Assembly: GCF_008017835.1 (NCBI RefSeq)
Contig: NZ_VRLT01000028.1
Span: forward strand, 124,001-188,000
DNA length: 64,000 bases
Direction of reading: 5' to 3'
Origin: Mesonia sp. HuA40
GTDB taxonomy: Bacteria; Bacteroidota; Bacteroidia; Flavobacteriales; Flavobacteriaceae
How positions within the stretch are numbered: position 1 is the first letter of the stretch; each line of letters begins with the position of its first letter. Under the pieces are notes generated by a model that was given only the letters and a program-made list of their open reading frames with translations, did no database searches and was not told the DNA's origin. The position numbers and the translations under genes are program-made. This document shows positions 53,019 to 62,118 of this stretch, piece by piece.

Positions 53019-53831
53019 ATGAAAAATGTAAAAGATAATACTTTCTATAATAATATTATTGAAAAACATTTAGATTTAGTTCATAGAAGAGAGTATGAAA
53101 TTAAAAATTTTCCACCAAAAGAAGAATGGGAAACTAGACCCCATAAAATGAGCACAGAAATACATCTGCAACAAATAAAGTTGGTAACTTTTTCAGCAAG
53201 ATTACAAATCCTCATCGCTTCCTATTCCATAGGCAATAATAAAGAAAATTTACGCAGTCAATTTTCAGAAGCAGTTAAGGTTATGGAGCAAGTTTGGGAT
53301 AAACGTATTACAAAAGTTTACCACGGACGGCAGGAGGAAGAATATAACCAGTATAAACTAAATTCTTATATTCATATGCTCCAAATGTTTTCATTAGCAG
53401 TTTTATTAGAGGTACCTAAAAATGAATTTGATATTTTAGTAAACTTGATCGATAGAGATCATATTAAAGATAAATTGATTGAGTATATGATTTCATCTAG
53501 ATACTCAAAGAGACCTGTTTTAAAAAAAGAAAGTTATCAGCGCTATATGATGATTCCAAAGTTGTACAAAAAACTTGTTAACATAGCTTATGATTTAAAA
53601 GCTGAACAAGCAATATTAGAGACTAGGGACTTTTTAAAAAAAGAATGGATTAAAATACCTAAAAAGCATTTCATAAGTCTGAATTTAAAAGATATTCCTA
53701 ATTATGAAGTTAAATCGGGTTTCGTAGGTCTTTGGGCTTTTGAAGTAGCGGCAGTTGTCAAAATAAAAGGTATAGATGATAGTAGTTTTAAAGATAATAG
53801 ATTTTATCCCGATAGATTAGTGTGTTTTTAA
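53019..53831 (+). CDS. PoNi-like immunity protein (DUF1911 type)
   Basis: A 270-residue cytosolic protein. The C-terminal part, VGLWAFEVAAVVKIKGIDDS then SFKDNRFYPDRLVCF, matches the DUF1911 pattern (WAFExAAVxxIxxxDDSxxxDxxYYP) used by PoNi immunity proteins. The N-terminal helical part fits the accompanying DUF1910-like region. It begins 6 bases after the PoNe-like frame, as expected for toxin-immunity coupling, and ends before a good terminator. It should protect against incoming PoNe-type DNases even if the local toxin is inactive. Confidence 0.8.
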   Translation: MKNVKDNTFYNNIIEKHLDLVHRREYEIKNFPPKEEWETRPHKMSTEIHLQQIKLVTFSARLQILIASYSIGNNKENLRSQFSEAVKVMEQVWDKRITKVYHGRQEEEYNQYKLNSYIHMLQMFSLAVLLEVPKNEFDILVNLIDRDHIKDKLIEYMISSRYSKRPVLKKESYQRYMMIPKLYKKLVNIAYDLKAEQAILETRDFLKKEWIKIPKKHFISLNLKDIPNYEVKSGFVGLWAFEVAAVVKIKGIDDSSFKDNRFYPDRLVCF

Positions 53832-53869
53832 GGGAATTATTTAAAGGTCAATAATTGAATAATGGCAAG

Positions 53870-53900
53870 AACCTTAAACTATTAATGTTTAAGGTTTTTG
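53870..53900 (+). terminator. Terminator after the immunity gene
   Basis: Stem AACCTTAAAC / GTTTAAGGTT with a 7-base loop, then TTTG. Confidence 0.8.
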
Positions 53901-53958
53901 TTTAAAAAATTGTTTAAATCTTAATTTTATATAAGTATTTAATTGATGAAAAATACAG

Positions 53959-54097
53959 TCTACAACACTGCATATCGCTCATTGCGGAGTTTGTGGCTGA
54001 AATCGGAGTTTCGGGATTTTCTGGGAATAAAATCACTGAATTGAAAAATAATCGCTAATTTTCCCGCAACGAAGCGATATAGGAGACCGTTAGCTTG
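53959..54097 (+). repeat. attC-like palindrome 9
   Basis: Left arm TCTACAACACTGCATATCGC (53959-53978) continuing TCATTGCGG, and right arm CCGCAACGAAGCGATATAGG (54064-54083) continuing AGACCGTTAGC. The arms pair over TTGCGG, ATATCGC and AAC/GTT, with unpaired bases mainly in one arm. Its ends match palindromes 2 and 8. It separates the immunity gene from the OLD-like gene. Confidence 0.75.
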
Positions 54098-54121
54098 CAT
54101 TAAAAACAACCAACAGAACAT

Positions 54122-56056
54122 ATGATAATAGGATTACTTTTACGCTACATAAAAACATATCAAGGAATAAATTATATTCCAATAACAAGTAAAGATAAAT
54201 TTTGTGGATTTGTAGGTAATAATGGAATTGGTAAAAGTTCAGTTTTAGAAGCTCTCGATTGTTACTTTAATGACAAACAATGGAATTATAACATCTCAAC
54301 AAAAAAAAGTGGTCTTTCTGTAACAACACCTTTAATCACACCATTTTTCTTAATACATAAAGATAAAATTTCAGAAGACAATAAACCAACATTAGAAACA
54401 CTTAGTAATGCTATTTGGACTTTACAAGAAAGTGATATCCCAAATATCAACAGACCACATCTAAGAACTTTTCTTACACAAAGAACAGAAATAGAAAGAT
54501 CGTTTAATCAAGAGGAATATTATTTATTCCCACTCGGAATTGATTATAATGGAAATTGTTCGTTAAGTATATTTAATTGTAATAAAATTGCAAGAGCACT
54601 ATTTCCAGAAACTGAAGTTGGGAATCAAAATCTAAATCAAGATAATCTTGAAACACTTCTACCAATTTTAAAAGAAATAAAAAATCTTTATCAGTATATT
54701 TATATTCCAAAAGATATTGACCCTGCAACTTTCACGAAGCTTGAAACTACAGAAATACAAGCCCTTATGGGAGAAAGTTTATATGAAATTTTAGAAGAAA
54801 GAGTTCCTCATAGACAAATTTCTCAAATCAATACTAGTTTAAATCAATTTTTAAGAATATTATCAGAAGAACTTGAAGTTTATTCTTTCCGTACACCAAC
54901 TGATAGACAACAAAATTTGCGAAAAATTGACATCTATAAGTTAATTATAGATGCTTTTTTTACAATTAGAAAACTGCATAAAAGACAAGGAGAACATTGG
55001 CTAGAAATAAATGATTTAAGCAGTGGAGAAAAACAAAAAGCAATTATAGAAGTAACTCATAGCTTAATAAAAAACCATAGAGAAAATAGTGATAACTTGA
55101 TAATAGCAGTTGATGAGCCTGAAAGTTCGTTACATATGTCTGCTTGTTTTGACCATTTCTTGAAAATGAGTGAAATCTCAAATGAATCGCATCAATTTCT
55201 TTTTTCAACTCATTGGTATGGATTTCTACCAATTATTGAAAGAGGAAGTGTAACAGCTATTACCAAAACAGAACAAAATCATAGATTTGACTTAATTAGT
55301 TTAGCCAATTATCGAGAAATGGTTAAACAACAAATTAGAGATTCAAGAGGACAGCTTCCATATGATATTCGTCTTAAAAGTATGAATGATTTTGTTCAAT
55401 CTATTGTCTCTTCAATCTTAGATGATAATCCGTTTAATTGGGTTATCTGTGAAGGAAGTTCTGAAAAAATATATTTTGACCATTATTTCAAAGATTTAAG
55501 AAGTGACAATAAACTAAGAATAATTCCAGTTGGTGGAGCAAATGAAATTAAAAGAATTTATGAATATCTTGTGGTTGCAATAGATGAGTTTAAGCGCGAA
55601 GTAAATGGAAAAATTGCTTTTATTCTTGATACTGATGCTGATTTAGTTTCATTTAACTCACAATGTACTTCAAATATATTAATCAAAAGACTGGTAAACA
55701 CCAATGGAGAAACAACACTAGTTAATATTAACTCAAATCCAAAATCACCACCAACAGAAATAGAAGATTCATTAAATGGTAAAGCATTTTTTAAAGTTTT
55801 AAAAACGTTTAAAGAGGATTATCCTGAGCAACTAGATTTTGTAAATCTGGATTCTGAAAAAGAGGAAATACCTTCTTTTTTCGCTTTAGATTTAAGACCA
55901 AGTGAATATGAAAGTCTTCTGTCTTTTTTTGATTCTGACAACAACAAATATGATTTTGCTAAAAAATTCATAGAAGAATTAGAATCAGAGGAAGAATACA
56001 TAGAAATGAATTGGATAGGAGAAATAAAAGCATTCTTTGAAAATAACGCAAGCTAA
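54122..56056 (+). CDS. OLD-like ATPase/TOPRIM nuclease
   Basis: A 644-residue protein with an ABC-type ATPase head and a TOPRIM nuclease. Walker A is GNNGIGKSS (32-40), the signature is LSSGEKQK (about 299-306), and Walker B is LIIAVDEPESS (about 324-334). The TOPRIM begins WVICEGSSEK (Glu444) and includes FILDTDAD (503-507). This order is that of OLD-family nucleases, of which Gabija GajA is one; no UvrD-like GajB or reverse transcriptase lies next to it, so it is a stand-alone class 1-type protein. Anti-phage defence is the likely role. It is the last cassette, in the same orientation as the others, after palindrome 9. Confidence 0.88.
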   Translation: MIIGLLLRYIKTYQGINYIPITSKDKFCGFVGNNGIGKSSVLEALDCYFNDKQWNYNISTKKSGLSVTTPLITPFFLIHKDKISEDNKPTLETLSNAIWTLQESDIPNINRPHLRTFLTQRTEIERSFNQEEYYLFPLGIDYNGNCSLSIFNCNKIARALFPETEVGNQNLNQDNLETLLPILKEIKNLYQYIYIPKDIDPATFTKLETTEIQALMGESLYEILEERVPHRQISQINTSLNQFLRILSEELEVYSFRTPTDRQQNLRKIDIYKLIIDAFFTIRKLHKRQGEHWLEINDLSSGEKQKAIIEVTHSLIKNHRENSDNLIIAVDEPESSLHMSACFDHFLKMSEISNESHQFLFSTHWYGFLPIIERGSVTAITKTEQNHRFDLISLANYREMVKQQIRDSRGQLPYDIRLKSMNDFVQSIVSSILDDNPFNWVICEGSSEKIYFDHYFKDLRSDNKLRIIPVGGANEIKRIYEYLVVAIDEFKREVNGKIAFILDTDADLVSFNSQCTSNILIKRLVNTNGETTLVNINSNPKSPPTEIEDSLNGKAFFKVLKTFKEDYPEQLDFVNLDSEKEEIPSFFALDLRPSEYESLLSFFDSDNNKYDFAKKFIEELESEEEYIEMNWIGEIKAFFENNAS

Positions 56057-56325
56057 TAACCAAGCGTTCCCCAATGAAAAATCGGGGCAAGCTGTGTGGC
56101 CGGTACAGCCTGTCTTGACTTCTTTTTTCGGGAGCCCAACACGAACGCCGTGTTGAGTAATCCGGCTGTTTGTCGGTTGGTACTTTGGGGATTAATCTAT
56201 TGCTCTGCTGCTCTTTTAGAGATGATTAGCAACATGTCTTTTCTTAGCGGTAGACTTAGGATACCCAAAAAGCTTATAAATTGCACCTCTTTGCGTATTG
56301 AATGGTTTATTGCTATCCCCGCTAG
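56057..56325. other. Region after the OLD-like gene
   Basis: Contains TTCCCCAATGAAAAATCGGGG and a weak inverted element around GGTACAGCC and CCGGCTGTTTG. The + frame at 56096-56374 looks spurious. A minus-strand frame of about 35 codons (QRGAIYKLFGYPKSTAKKRH) starts in copy 4; no family was recognised. Confidence 0.35.
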
Positions 56326-56400
56326 TGGGCAATTACCTCGAGTTAGCCTTGTCTTATCAGCAAAATTAGCCTAAACAAGCTAATGCTGAATCTTTCTTAT
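56326..56400 (+). repeat. Dispersed repeat, copy 4 (partial)
   Basis: It begins CCCCGCTAGTGGGCAATTAC and includes CAAAATTAGCCTAAACAAGC then TAATGCTGAATCTTTCTTATT, diverging after that. It keeps the left half only and lacks the TATATTTG box. It marks the right edge of the accessory region. From 56401 to 56546 nothing else was recognised. Confidence 0.75.
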
Positions 56401-56546
56401 TAATACCCTAATTGATTCATTTGTAAGCTCCCTAAAAACAAAACATTAATTATAAAATTCTAATTTTCAATGCTATATGCGTCTCAAGCATCCGCTTTAA
56501 GCGGAAAAACCCTTCGCTTTCAAGAAGTATTTTATATCTTAGAAGT

Positions 56547-57323
56547 ATGGAAGATTTACATGTAAGTTTTATTCAGACGCAACTTTTTTGGGAAGACCCG
56601 CAGAAGAATCGGACTCATTTTGAGGCTAAATTGGCCAACTTAGCTTCTACTGATTTAGTGGTGCTGCCCGAAATGTTTAGTACGGGCTTTAGCATGCATC
56701 CCGAACCCCTAGCCGAACCGACCAACGGCCCCAGTTTGCAATGGATGCAAAAAATGGCTACCCAATATCAATTTGCCCTTTGCGGGAGCTTAATTGTTCA
56801 AGAAAAGCAAAAGTATTACAACCGTTTGTATTTTGTTTATCCCGATGGTCAATACACGCATTATAATAAAAAACACCTGTTCAGTTTAGCAGGTGAACAG
56901 CACAAGTACTCGCCTGGTAAAGCGCTTAACATTATTACTTATAAAGGCTGGCGCATTTGCCCGTTGATATGCTATGACTTGCGCTTCCCGGTTTGGTCGC
57001 GTAATCAAGATGAAGCCTATGATTTGCTACTTTATGTAGCCAATTGGCCTGCACGCCGCACCTATGCTTGGGATCAACTGTTAAAGGCGCGTGCCATTGA
57101 AAATATGAGTTATGTAGTGGGCGTAAATCGAATAGGGCAAGACGCCAATGAAAACCAGTACCTGGGGCATTCTATAATTTGCGATATGTTGGGCCAAGCA
57201 CTCACCCCCGAGAAGCTTGAAAAAGACATTAGCCAAGGAGTGCTACTAAGCAAAGAAGCATTACAAAAAGTCAGAAAAAAGTTGGGTTTCTTACGAGATG
57301 CCGATAGCTTTACCTTATATTAA
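56547..57323 (+). CDS. Nitrilase-superfamily omega-amidase
   Basis: A 258-residue amidase of the YafV/omega-amidase type. The triad is visible: Glu42 (VLPEMFSTGF), Lys109 (YNKKHLFS) and Cys142 (LICYDLRFPVW). NWPARRTYAWDQLLKARAIEN and VGVNRIGQD are typical of the family, which hydrolyses alpha-ketoglutaramate and related amides in metabolite repair. Its last 14 bases overlap the convergent lipoprotein gene. It is the first conserved gene after the accessory region. Confidence 0.9.
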   Translation: MEDLHVSFIQTQLFWEDPQKNRTHFEAKLANLASTDLVVLPEMFSTGFSMHPEPLAEPTNGPSLQWMQKMATQYQFALCGSLIVQEKQKYYNRLYFVYPDGQYTHYNKKHLFSLAGEQHKYSPGKALNIITYKGWRICPLICYDLRFPVWSRNQDEAYDLLLYVANWPARRTYAWDQLLKARAIENMSYVVGVNRIGQDANENQYLGHSIICDMLGQALTPEKLEKDISQGVLLSKEALQKVRKKLGFLRDADSFTLY

Positions 57324-58926
57324 ATTGCTCTACCACCTCCCAGTTGGCACGTAGTTCTACCTTACCCGGCAGGTAATGTACCTTTTCGGGTTTTTGCTTT
57401 TTTAAGTAATTTCCGGTATCCCATTGCTTATTGCCGTTGGCATCTTCAATTAAACGAACATAATAGTTTCCAGGTTTAAGGTAATTAAACGCAAATGCTT
57501 TTTGCGCATTGTTTTGACTTATAGAGCGTACTACCTCATCACGATCATTAAGTACCTGCACTAGCAAAGGGTACGGCGAATCTATGCTTACATTTACCTG
57601 TAAATTGGCGAGATTATCTAGACTTGGCGTTTGGTAGTTAAAACTTAAGGTATCATTGGTTGCACCATAAATATCGGTAAAAGCGCCAGGTAAAAGTTGT
57701 AAATTGTATTTGCTGCTGGGAGCCGATTCAAAACCGAATACCCACTGGTTTTTTATAGGTTTAAAAACCGATTTAAAGGCTACTGCCGCACTGTCTTGAT
57801 CGGTCAGCGAAACCTTTGTTAGATCTAAATTGGCTTTAGGTACATTGGCATAAACGCCAATACTATCTAATAAACCGATATTGGGTTTGGTAAGCGGTGT
57901 AAATTGCAAGGAGTCTTTATACAATTCTTTCACGCGGGTGTGCAAAGTATCTACTTGCTGCTGGTGGCGGTAGGCTATCACCAAACTGTCTTGTTTTAAA
58001 GCTTCTGGAACAAAATAATATAAGGTATCGGTATCTAAACTTTTGATGTAAGGCAATTTAGCGTTGGCATATGTCGGATAAATTTGGTTAATCTCTAGAC
58101 TATCTGGCAATTCTCCTACATAGCCAATGCTAGCTTTTCGCGCCGATTCTTGTTTGAGTTTTACCAATTCAAAGCCAGGCTTTTCTTTAAACAAACTAAA
58201 ACGTAAAGTTTTATCGGTGGGTAGGCTTATGGTATCGCTTAAAAAGTCTATTTTATCTTGGTAAGGGTTGTACAAATAATTACTGTTCTCGTCTTTTATC
58301 GCGACGGCTTTGTATTTTCCGGCACGCATATTCTCTAGACTAAACTGCCCCGTAGAATCCTTAGTATAAGCAATATAGGTGGGCGGCTTTTGATAAGGAA
58401 TAGAATCGGTGTACTGCTTGTCTAAACGGTAGAGCATTACCGCTACAAAAGCATCTGTCTCTCTTTCTAGCGCATTTCTTACACTGCCGCTAATTTGCAA
58501 ACTATCCAATTGCGCTCCGGTAGAAAAAACATACTTAAAAAAAGGCAACGGATTTTCTTCATTATGATCTACAATGCTATTCCCAAAGTTTACCGTGTAG
58601 GTAGTATTGGGCTGCAACAGCGTATCGTTAAATTGAATGCGGATGTATTTTTGCGGATTGCCTAGCGGACTCAAAGTAGGTTTGGGATCTAGGGGCGGTG
58701 AAAAAATAACTTGTTTTTGCGCATCTTGCAATTTGATGAACTCATTGAAATGGATACGAATTTCCTCAGCTTTAAAATTGGTGGTAAAGTTCCCAGGATT
58801 GGCGCGTAGAAACACCGGTGGTATGGTATCTTTCTCACCGCCTGTTGGCATCCCGCGCTTGGCACAATGCGTAAAAGCACTTAAAGCCACCAGTGCCAAA
58901 ACCATATAAACCCATTTTTTACTCAT
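57310..58926 (-). CDS. Ig-like-domain lipoprotein
   Basis: A 538-residue lipoprotein. The start is taken at the ATG at 58926 (MSKKWVYMVLALVALSAFTHC); the frame opens 7 codons earlier. The lipobox Cys is followed by AKRGMPTGGEKDTIPPVF, the usual beginning of Bacteroidota Ig-like (Big_5) lipoproteins. IRIHFNEFIKL and PNTTYTVNFGNSIVDHNEEN belong to that domain. The rest is a series of beta-rich segments ending with a prealbumin-like part (LKPGNYYVRLIEDANGNKQW). The Cys is not followed by acidic residues, so periplasmic orientation is likely. Function unknown. Its end overlaps the amidase gene. Confidence 0.85.
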   Translation of the reverse strand: MSKKWVYMVLALVALSAFTHCAKRGMPTGGEKDTIPPVFLRANPGNFTTNFKAEEIRIHFNEFIKLQDAQKQVIFSPPLDPKPTLSPLGNPQKYIRIQFNDTLLQPNTTYTVNFGNSIVDHNEENPLPFFKYVFSTGAQLDSLQISGSVRNALERETDAFVAVMLYRLDKQYTDSIPYQKPPTYIAYTKDSTGQFSLENMRAGKYKAVAIKDENSNYLYNPYQDKIDFLSDTISLPTDKTLRFSLFKEKPGFELVKLKQESARKASIGYVGELPDSLEINQIYPTYANAKLPYIKSLDTDTLYYFVPEALKQDSLVIAYRHQQQVDTLHTRVKELYKDSLQFTPLTKPNIGLLDSIGVYANVPKANLDLTKVSLTDQDSAAVAFKSVFKPIKNQWVFGFESAPSSKYNLQLLPGAFTDIYGATNDTLSFNYQTPSLDNLANLQVNVSIDSPYPLLVQVLNDRDEVVRSISQNNAQKAFAFNYLKPGNYYVRLIEDANGNKQWDTGNYLKKQKPEKVHYLPGKVELRANWEVVEQFNIR

Positions 58927-59142
58927 CTGCTCTCCTATTTTAAGCAAAATAACAAAATAAGCCTTTATAATACTTCATTTCTTGTCTAAAAAATAAACTC
59001 TACCAGCTCAAACACCTTTAATAAATAATCTCTTTTCGCTTTAAGCGGATGTAGAGGCAGAAAACAGAATATTTTCGGGATTCGTAAAAGACAACGATAA
59101 TGTATAAAAATTTTATTTATTTTAGTGAAAATTTTGACAAAA

Positions 59143-62118
59143 ATGCGTACTTATTTTTCAATTATTTGGATTTTAACACTGGCATCAAATTGTCTAGCCG
59201 GCAATATCGAATTCAACAAGTTGCAAAACCCTGATAGTTTACTTGACCAAGAGAGATATAAATTAGCTATTGAGGCTTATTCCATTCTGTTACAGGCAGA
59301 CAGCCTCCATTCAAGTCAGGAGATTGAGTATAGAATAAAAAGAGCTTATGCTCGGGGACAGTTCTTCCAAGAACAATCAAACTATGAAAAAGCCAATGAT
59401 TTCTACGCCCATGCGCTGAAACTTCTAGAGCAATCAAATATAAAGTTAAAACCAACCTTTCTTATAGATGTTCATAACGCTTATTATCATTCATTAGCTT
59501 ACGCCGGATCATGGGATAAAGCGGCAATTATAGGAAAACAAGGTCTTCCCTTATTAACCAACCAACCCAACGATAAAGCTAAGGCAGATTATATATATGA
59601 TTTAGGTTATATTTATGACCGTTTAAAGCAATACGCTTTAGCTATAGAGTATTATAATCGAGCTATTGAGTTATATGAAAGTTTTGAACAAAAGAACTAT
59701 TTTGATATAGGATTGGCTTATAATAACTTAGGAACTGTCTATAGGCAAATTAATTTTTTCAAGGAAAGGCAAAATAGTTTACAAAAAGCTAAGTATTACT
59801 GGGAAAAGGACAAAAAGATAAAACCTCATTATTTGGTTACCTTGTACAGCAACCTAATTAAACTATATATTGAGTATGGTGATAAAGAAAGGGCAAGAGA
59901 GATCTTTAAGGATTTGCAAGCAATAAACATCCAAGCCTTAGCTGCTCAAGATAAGCTGAACCTCTACCGAAGCAGCATTATGTTTTACGTAAATAATGAT
60001 TATTTAAAGCGAGCCGAAATCACCCTAAAGAAAAGCCAAAAGTTATTCCATGAACTAGCAACCTCTCAACAACAAAAACACATACATCAAATACTTGCCA
60101 GTCAACTCCTACTAGTCGATGCCTACACTGAAGGGAACCAACTAGAAAAGGGGAAAAAGATGCTAAGCAAAATAACTCCCTTAGCCCAGATTCATAAGCA
60201 GCATTATTATGAAATGCTAGCCTTTACTAAGCTGGCTAACATCAGCATCTTAGAAGAGAATTTTGAGAAAGGAATTAGCCTCCTAAATCAGGCTTATGCC
60301 ATACACAGCCTATATCAAATAGGCGCTATCAACGAATCAAATATCTTAATTAAAAAAGCTAATCTAAGGCTAAAAACCTTTGAATTTGAGACGGGAGAGA
60401 AGGAAATACAGGAAGCCATATACAAGTTAACCAATCAACAAACGAATCAAGCATTTCAAGTAAATATAAACCATTTTAAAACGCAAAATAATAGTTACTA
60501 TGTAAAAGCACTAAAAGGGATAGCCGACTTTTATTGGGAACTCTTTAAGAATACTCAAAACCAGCAACACATCAGTAAATCGATACATTTTTATGCTTTG
60601 GCCGCAGCCACTTTTGGTTACTATAATCAAACGGAACATTACAATCATAAACTTCATCAGATGAATCGGGAACTAACAGAATCTATATTTAGAGTATTTA
60701 CTAGCCAAAACAAGCCTATCTGCACCGATTTATTGACACAACTCGAAGCTAATGAATCTCAACTATTACGTTTAGAATTTGAAAAGAAAAACCTCGAGTT
60801 TATTGCTTTAAGCCCGCAGACCATAACCAAAAATAATCTTTTGCGCTATACTTATACCCATCAAGATAATCTATCAGATGAATATAAAGCCGCCTTAAAA
60901 AACCAAATTGCCTGTTTGCAGAATACTATTGATAAAGAATCTCCTGCTTTTTCATATTTTTTTAGAAGTCAAATTAGTATAGATCAACTACAAGGTATGC
61001 TTGAGCCCGAAGAAGCTATTTTGAAATATTTTGTCGGATTTGAACGCATTTATTTGCTTTTACTAACCAAAAATCAACATAAAATTATTGATTTAGCTAA
61101 AAGCAAGCAAGTAGAACAATCGATTTTACGGCTCCTTAGTAAACTTGAAGAACCACGATTTCAGACAAAGGCAAATATACAAATGCTAAGCAACTATCTT
61201 ATTGCTCCTATAGCAGATGAAATTACGCTTTACAAAAAACTAAATATTATTCGTCCAGCAGAATTACACGCAATTCCCTTTGAAATTTTGGAATATAATA
61301 ATATTCAAATTTTAGATCAATTTGCTTTAAGTTATGAGTACTCTCTAAGCATTTGGAAATTTATACGCGAACATCACCTTAACCATACGCTCGATCAAGA
61401 GCTTTTAGCGGCTTTTTCGCCAAATTATTACCAACCCGAACATAGAGATGAAACAGATAAGACTTGGAGCAATCAACGGTTCACTCAGTTACTAGGAGCA
61501 AACTTGGAAGCAGAAAAGATAACCCGTCAATTTAGGGGTGCATTATTTAAAAATGATGCCGCCAGTATTGATAATTTTATAAAAAACAGTAATAGGTTTA
61601 AAATTCTTCACCTGGCCATGCATGCCGTTCTAAACGAAGAAAACCCTCAAAAATCGGGTTTGGTATTTCAAGAGAATGATGTGCTGTATTATTCTGATTT
61701 ATATAATCTATCTATCCCAGCAGAACTGGTGGTGCTTAGTGCGTGCAATACAGGTATAGGTCAAATGAATACTGTGAATGAATTTAAAAGCCTTGCCCAA
61801 TCATTAACCTATGCTGGAGTGCGTTCAAACATACACAGTCTTTGGGAAGTACCAGATAAAGAAACAGCTGAAATAATGATAAATTTTTACACCTTTTTAA
61901 AGAAAGGAGTAGGTAAATCTGAGGCTTTAGCGCAAGCTAAAAGAAAGTTCTTAAAAAACAATCCGTTGAAACAACACCCATATTATTGGGCAGGATTTGT
62001 ATTGCAGGGCGATAATAAGCCCATAATAAAAAAAACAAATCCTTTATATTATATATTAGGAATTATTGGGGTTACTAGCTTAACCCTGCTATTATTTCGC
62101 CGTAAAAAATCAAGGTAA
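59143..62118 (+). CDS. TPR-CHAT protein (caspase-like protease) anchored in the membrane
   Basis: A 991-residue protein. A signal peptide (MRTYFSIIWILTLASNCLAG) is followed by about ten TPR-type helical repeats up to about residue 480. A CHAT domain (about 640-950) follows, with the catalytic pair His827 (LAMHA) and Cys868 (SACNTG). One C-terminal membrane helix (YYILGIIGVTSLTLLLF) ends in basic residues, so the protease faces the periplasm. The frame opens at a GTG at 59125, but the ATG at 59143 gives a proper signal peptide. It faces an ECF sigma factor gene pair that ends 9 bases into it. CHAT proteins in bacteria can act in regulated cleavage; here the partner might be the neighbouring membrane TPR protein. 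Confidence 0.88.
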   Translation: MRTYFSIIWILTLASNCLAGNIEFNKLQNPDSLLDQERYKLAIEAYSILLQADSLHSSQEIEYRIKRAYARGQFFQEQSNYEKANDFYAHALKLLEQSNIKLKPTFLIDVHNAYYHSLAYAGSWDKAAIIGKQGLPLLTNQPNDKAKADYIYDLGYIYDRLKQYALAIEYYNRAIELYESFEQKNYFDIGLAYNNLGTVYRQINFFKERQNSLQKAKYYWEKDKKIKPHYLVTLYSNLIKLYIEYGDKERAREIFKDLQAINIQALAAQDKLNLYRSSIMFYVNNDYLKRAEITLKKSQKLFHELATSQQQKHIHQILASQLLLVDAYTEGNQLEKGKKMLSKITPLAQIHKQHYYEMLAFTKLANISILEENFEKGISLLNQAYAIHSLYQIGAINESNILIKKANLRLKTFEFETGEKEIQEAIYKLTNQQTNQAFQVNINHFKTQNNSYYVKALKGIADFYWELFKNTQNQQHISKSIHFYALAAATFGYYNQTEHYNHKLHQMNRELTESIFRVFTSQNKPICTDLLTQLEANESQLLRLEFEKKNLEFIALSPQTITKNNLLRYTYTHQDNLSDEYKAALKNQIACLQNTIDKESPAFSYFFRSQISIDQLQGMLEPEEAILKYFVGFERIYLLLLTKNQHKIIDLAKSKQVEQSILRLLSKLEEPRFQTKANIQMLSNYLIAPIADEITLYKKLNIIRPAELHAIPFEILEYNNIQILDQFALSYEYSLSIWKFIREHHLNHTLDQELLAAFSPNYYQPEHRDETDKTWSNQRFTQLLGANLEAEKITRQFRGALFKNDAASIDNFIKNSNRFKILHLAMHAVLNEENPQKSGLVFQENDVLYYSDLYNLSIPAELVVLSACNTGIGQMNTVNEFKSLAQSLTYAGVRSNIHSLWEVPDKETAEIMINFYTFLKKGVGKSEALAQAKRKFLKNNPLKQHPYYWAGFVLQGDNKPIIKKTNPLYYILGIIGVTSLTLLLFRRKKSR

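Noticed and set aside
54122-56056. Gabija system
   Set aside because: Only a GajA-like architecture is present; no UvrD-like GajB follows, so the name was not used.
56096-56374. 92-codon reading frame after the OLD-like gene
   Set aside because: It crosses into repeat copy 4 and its translation has no protein-like pattern.
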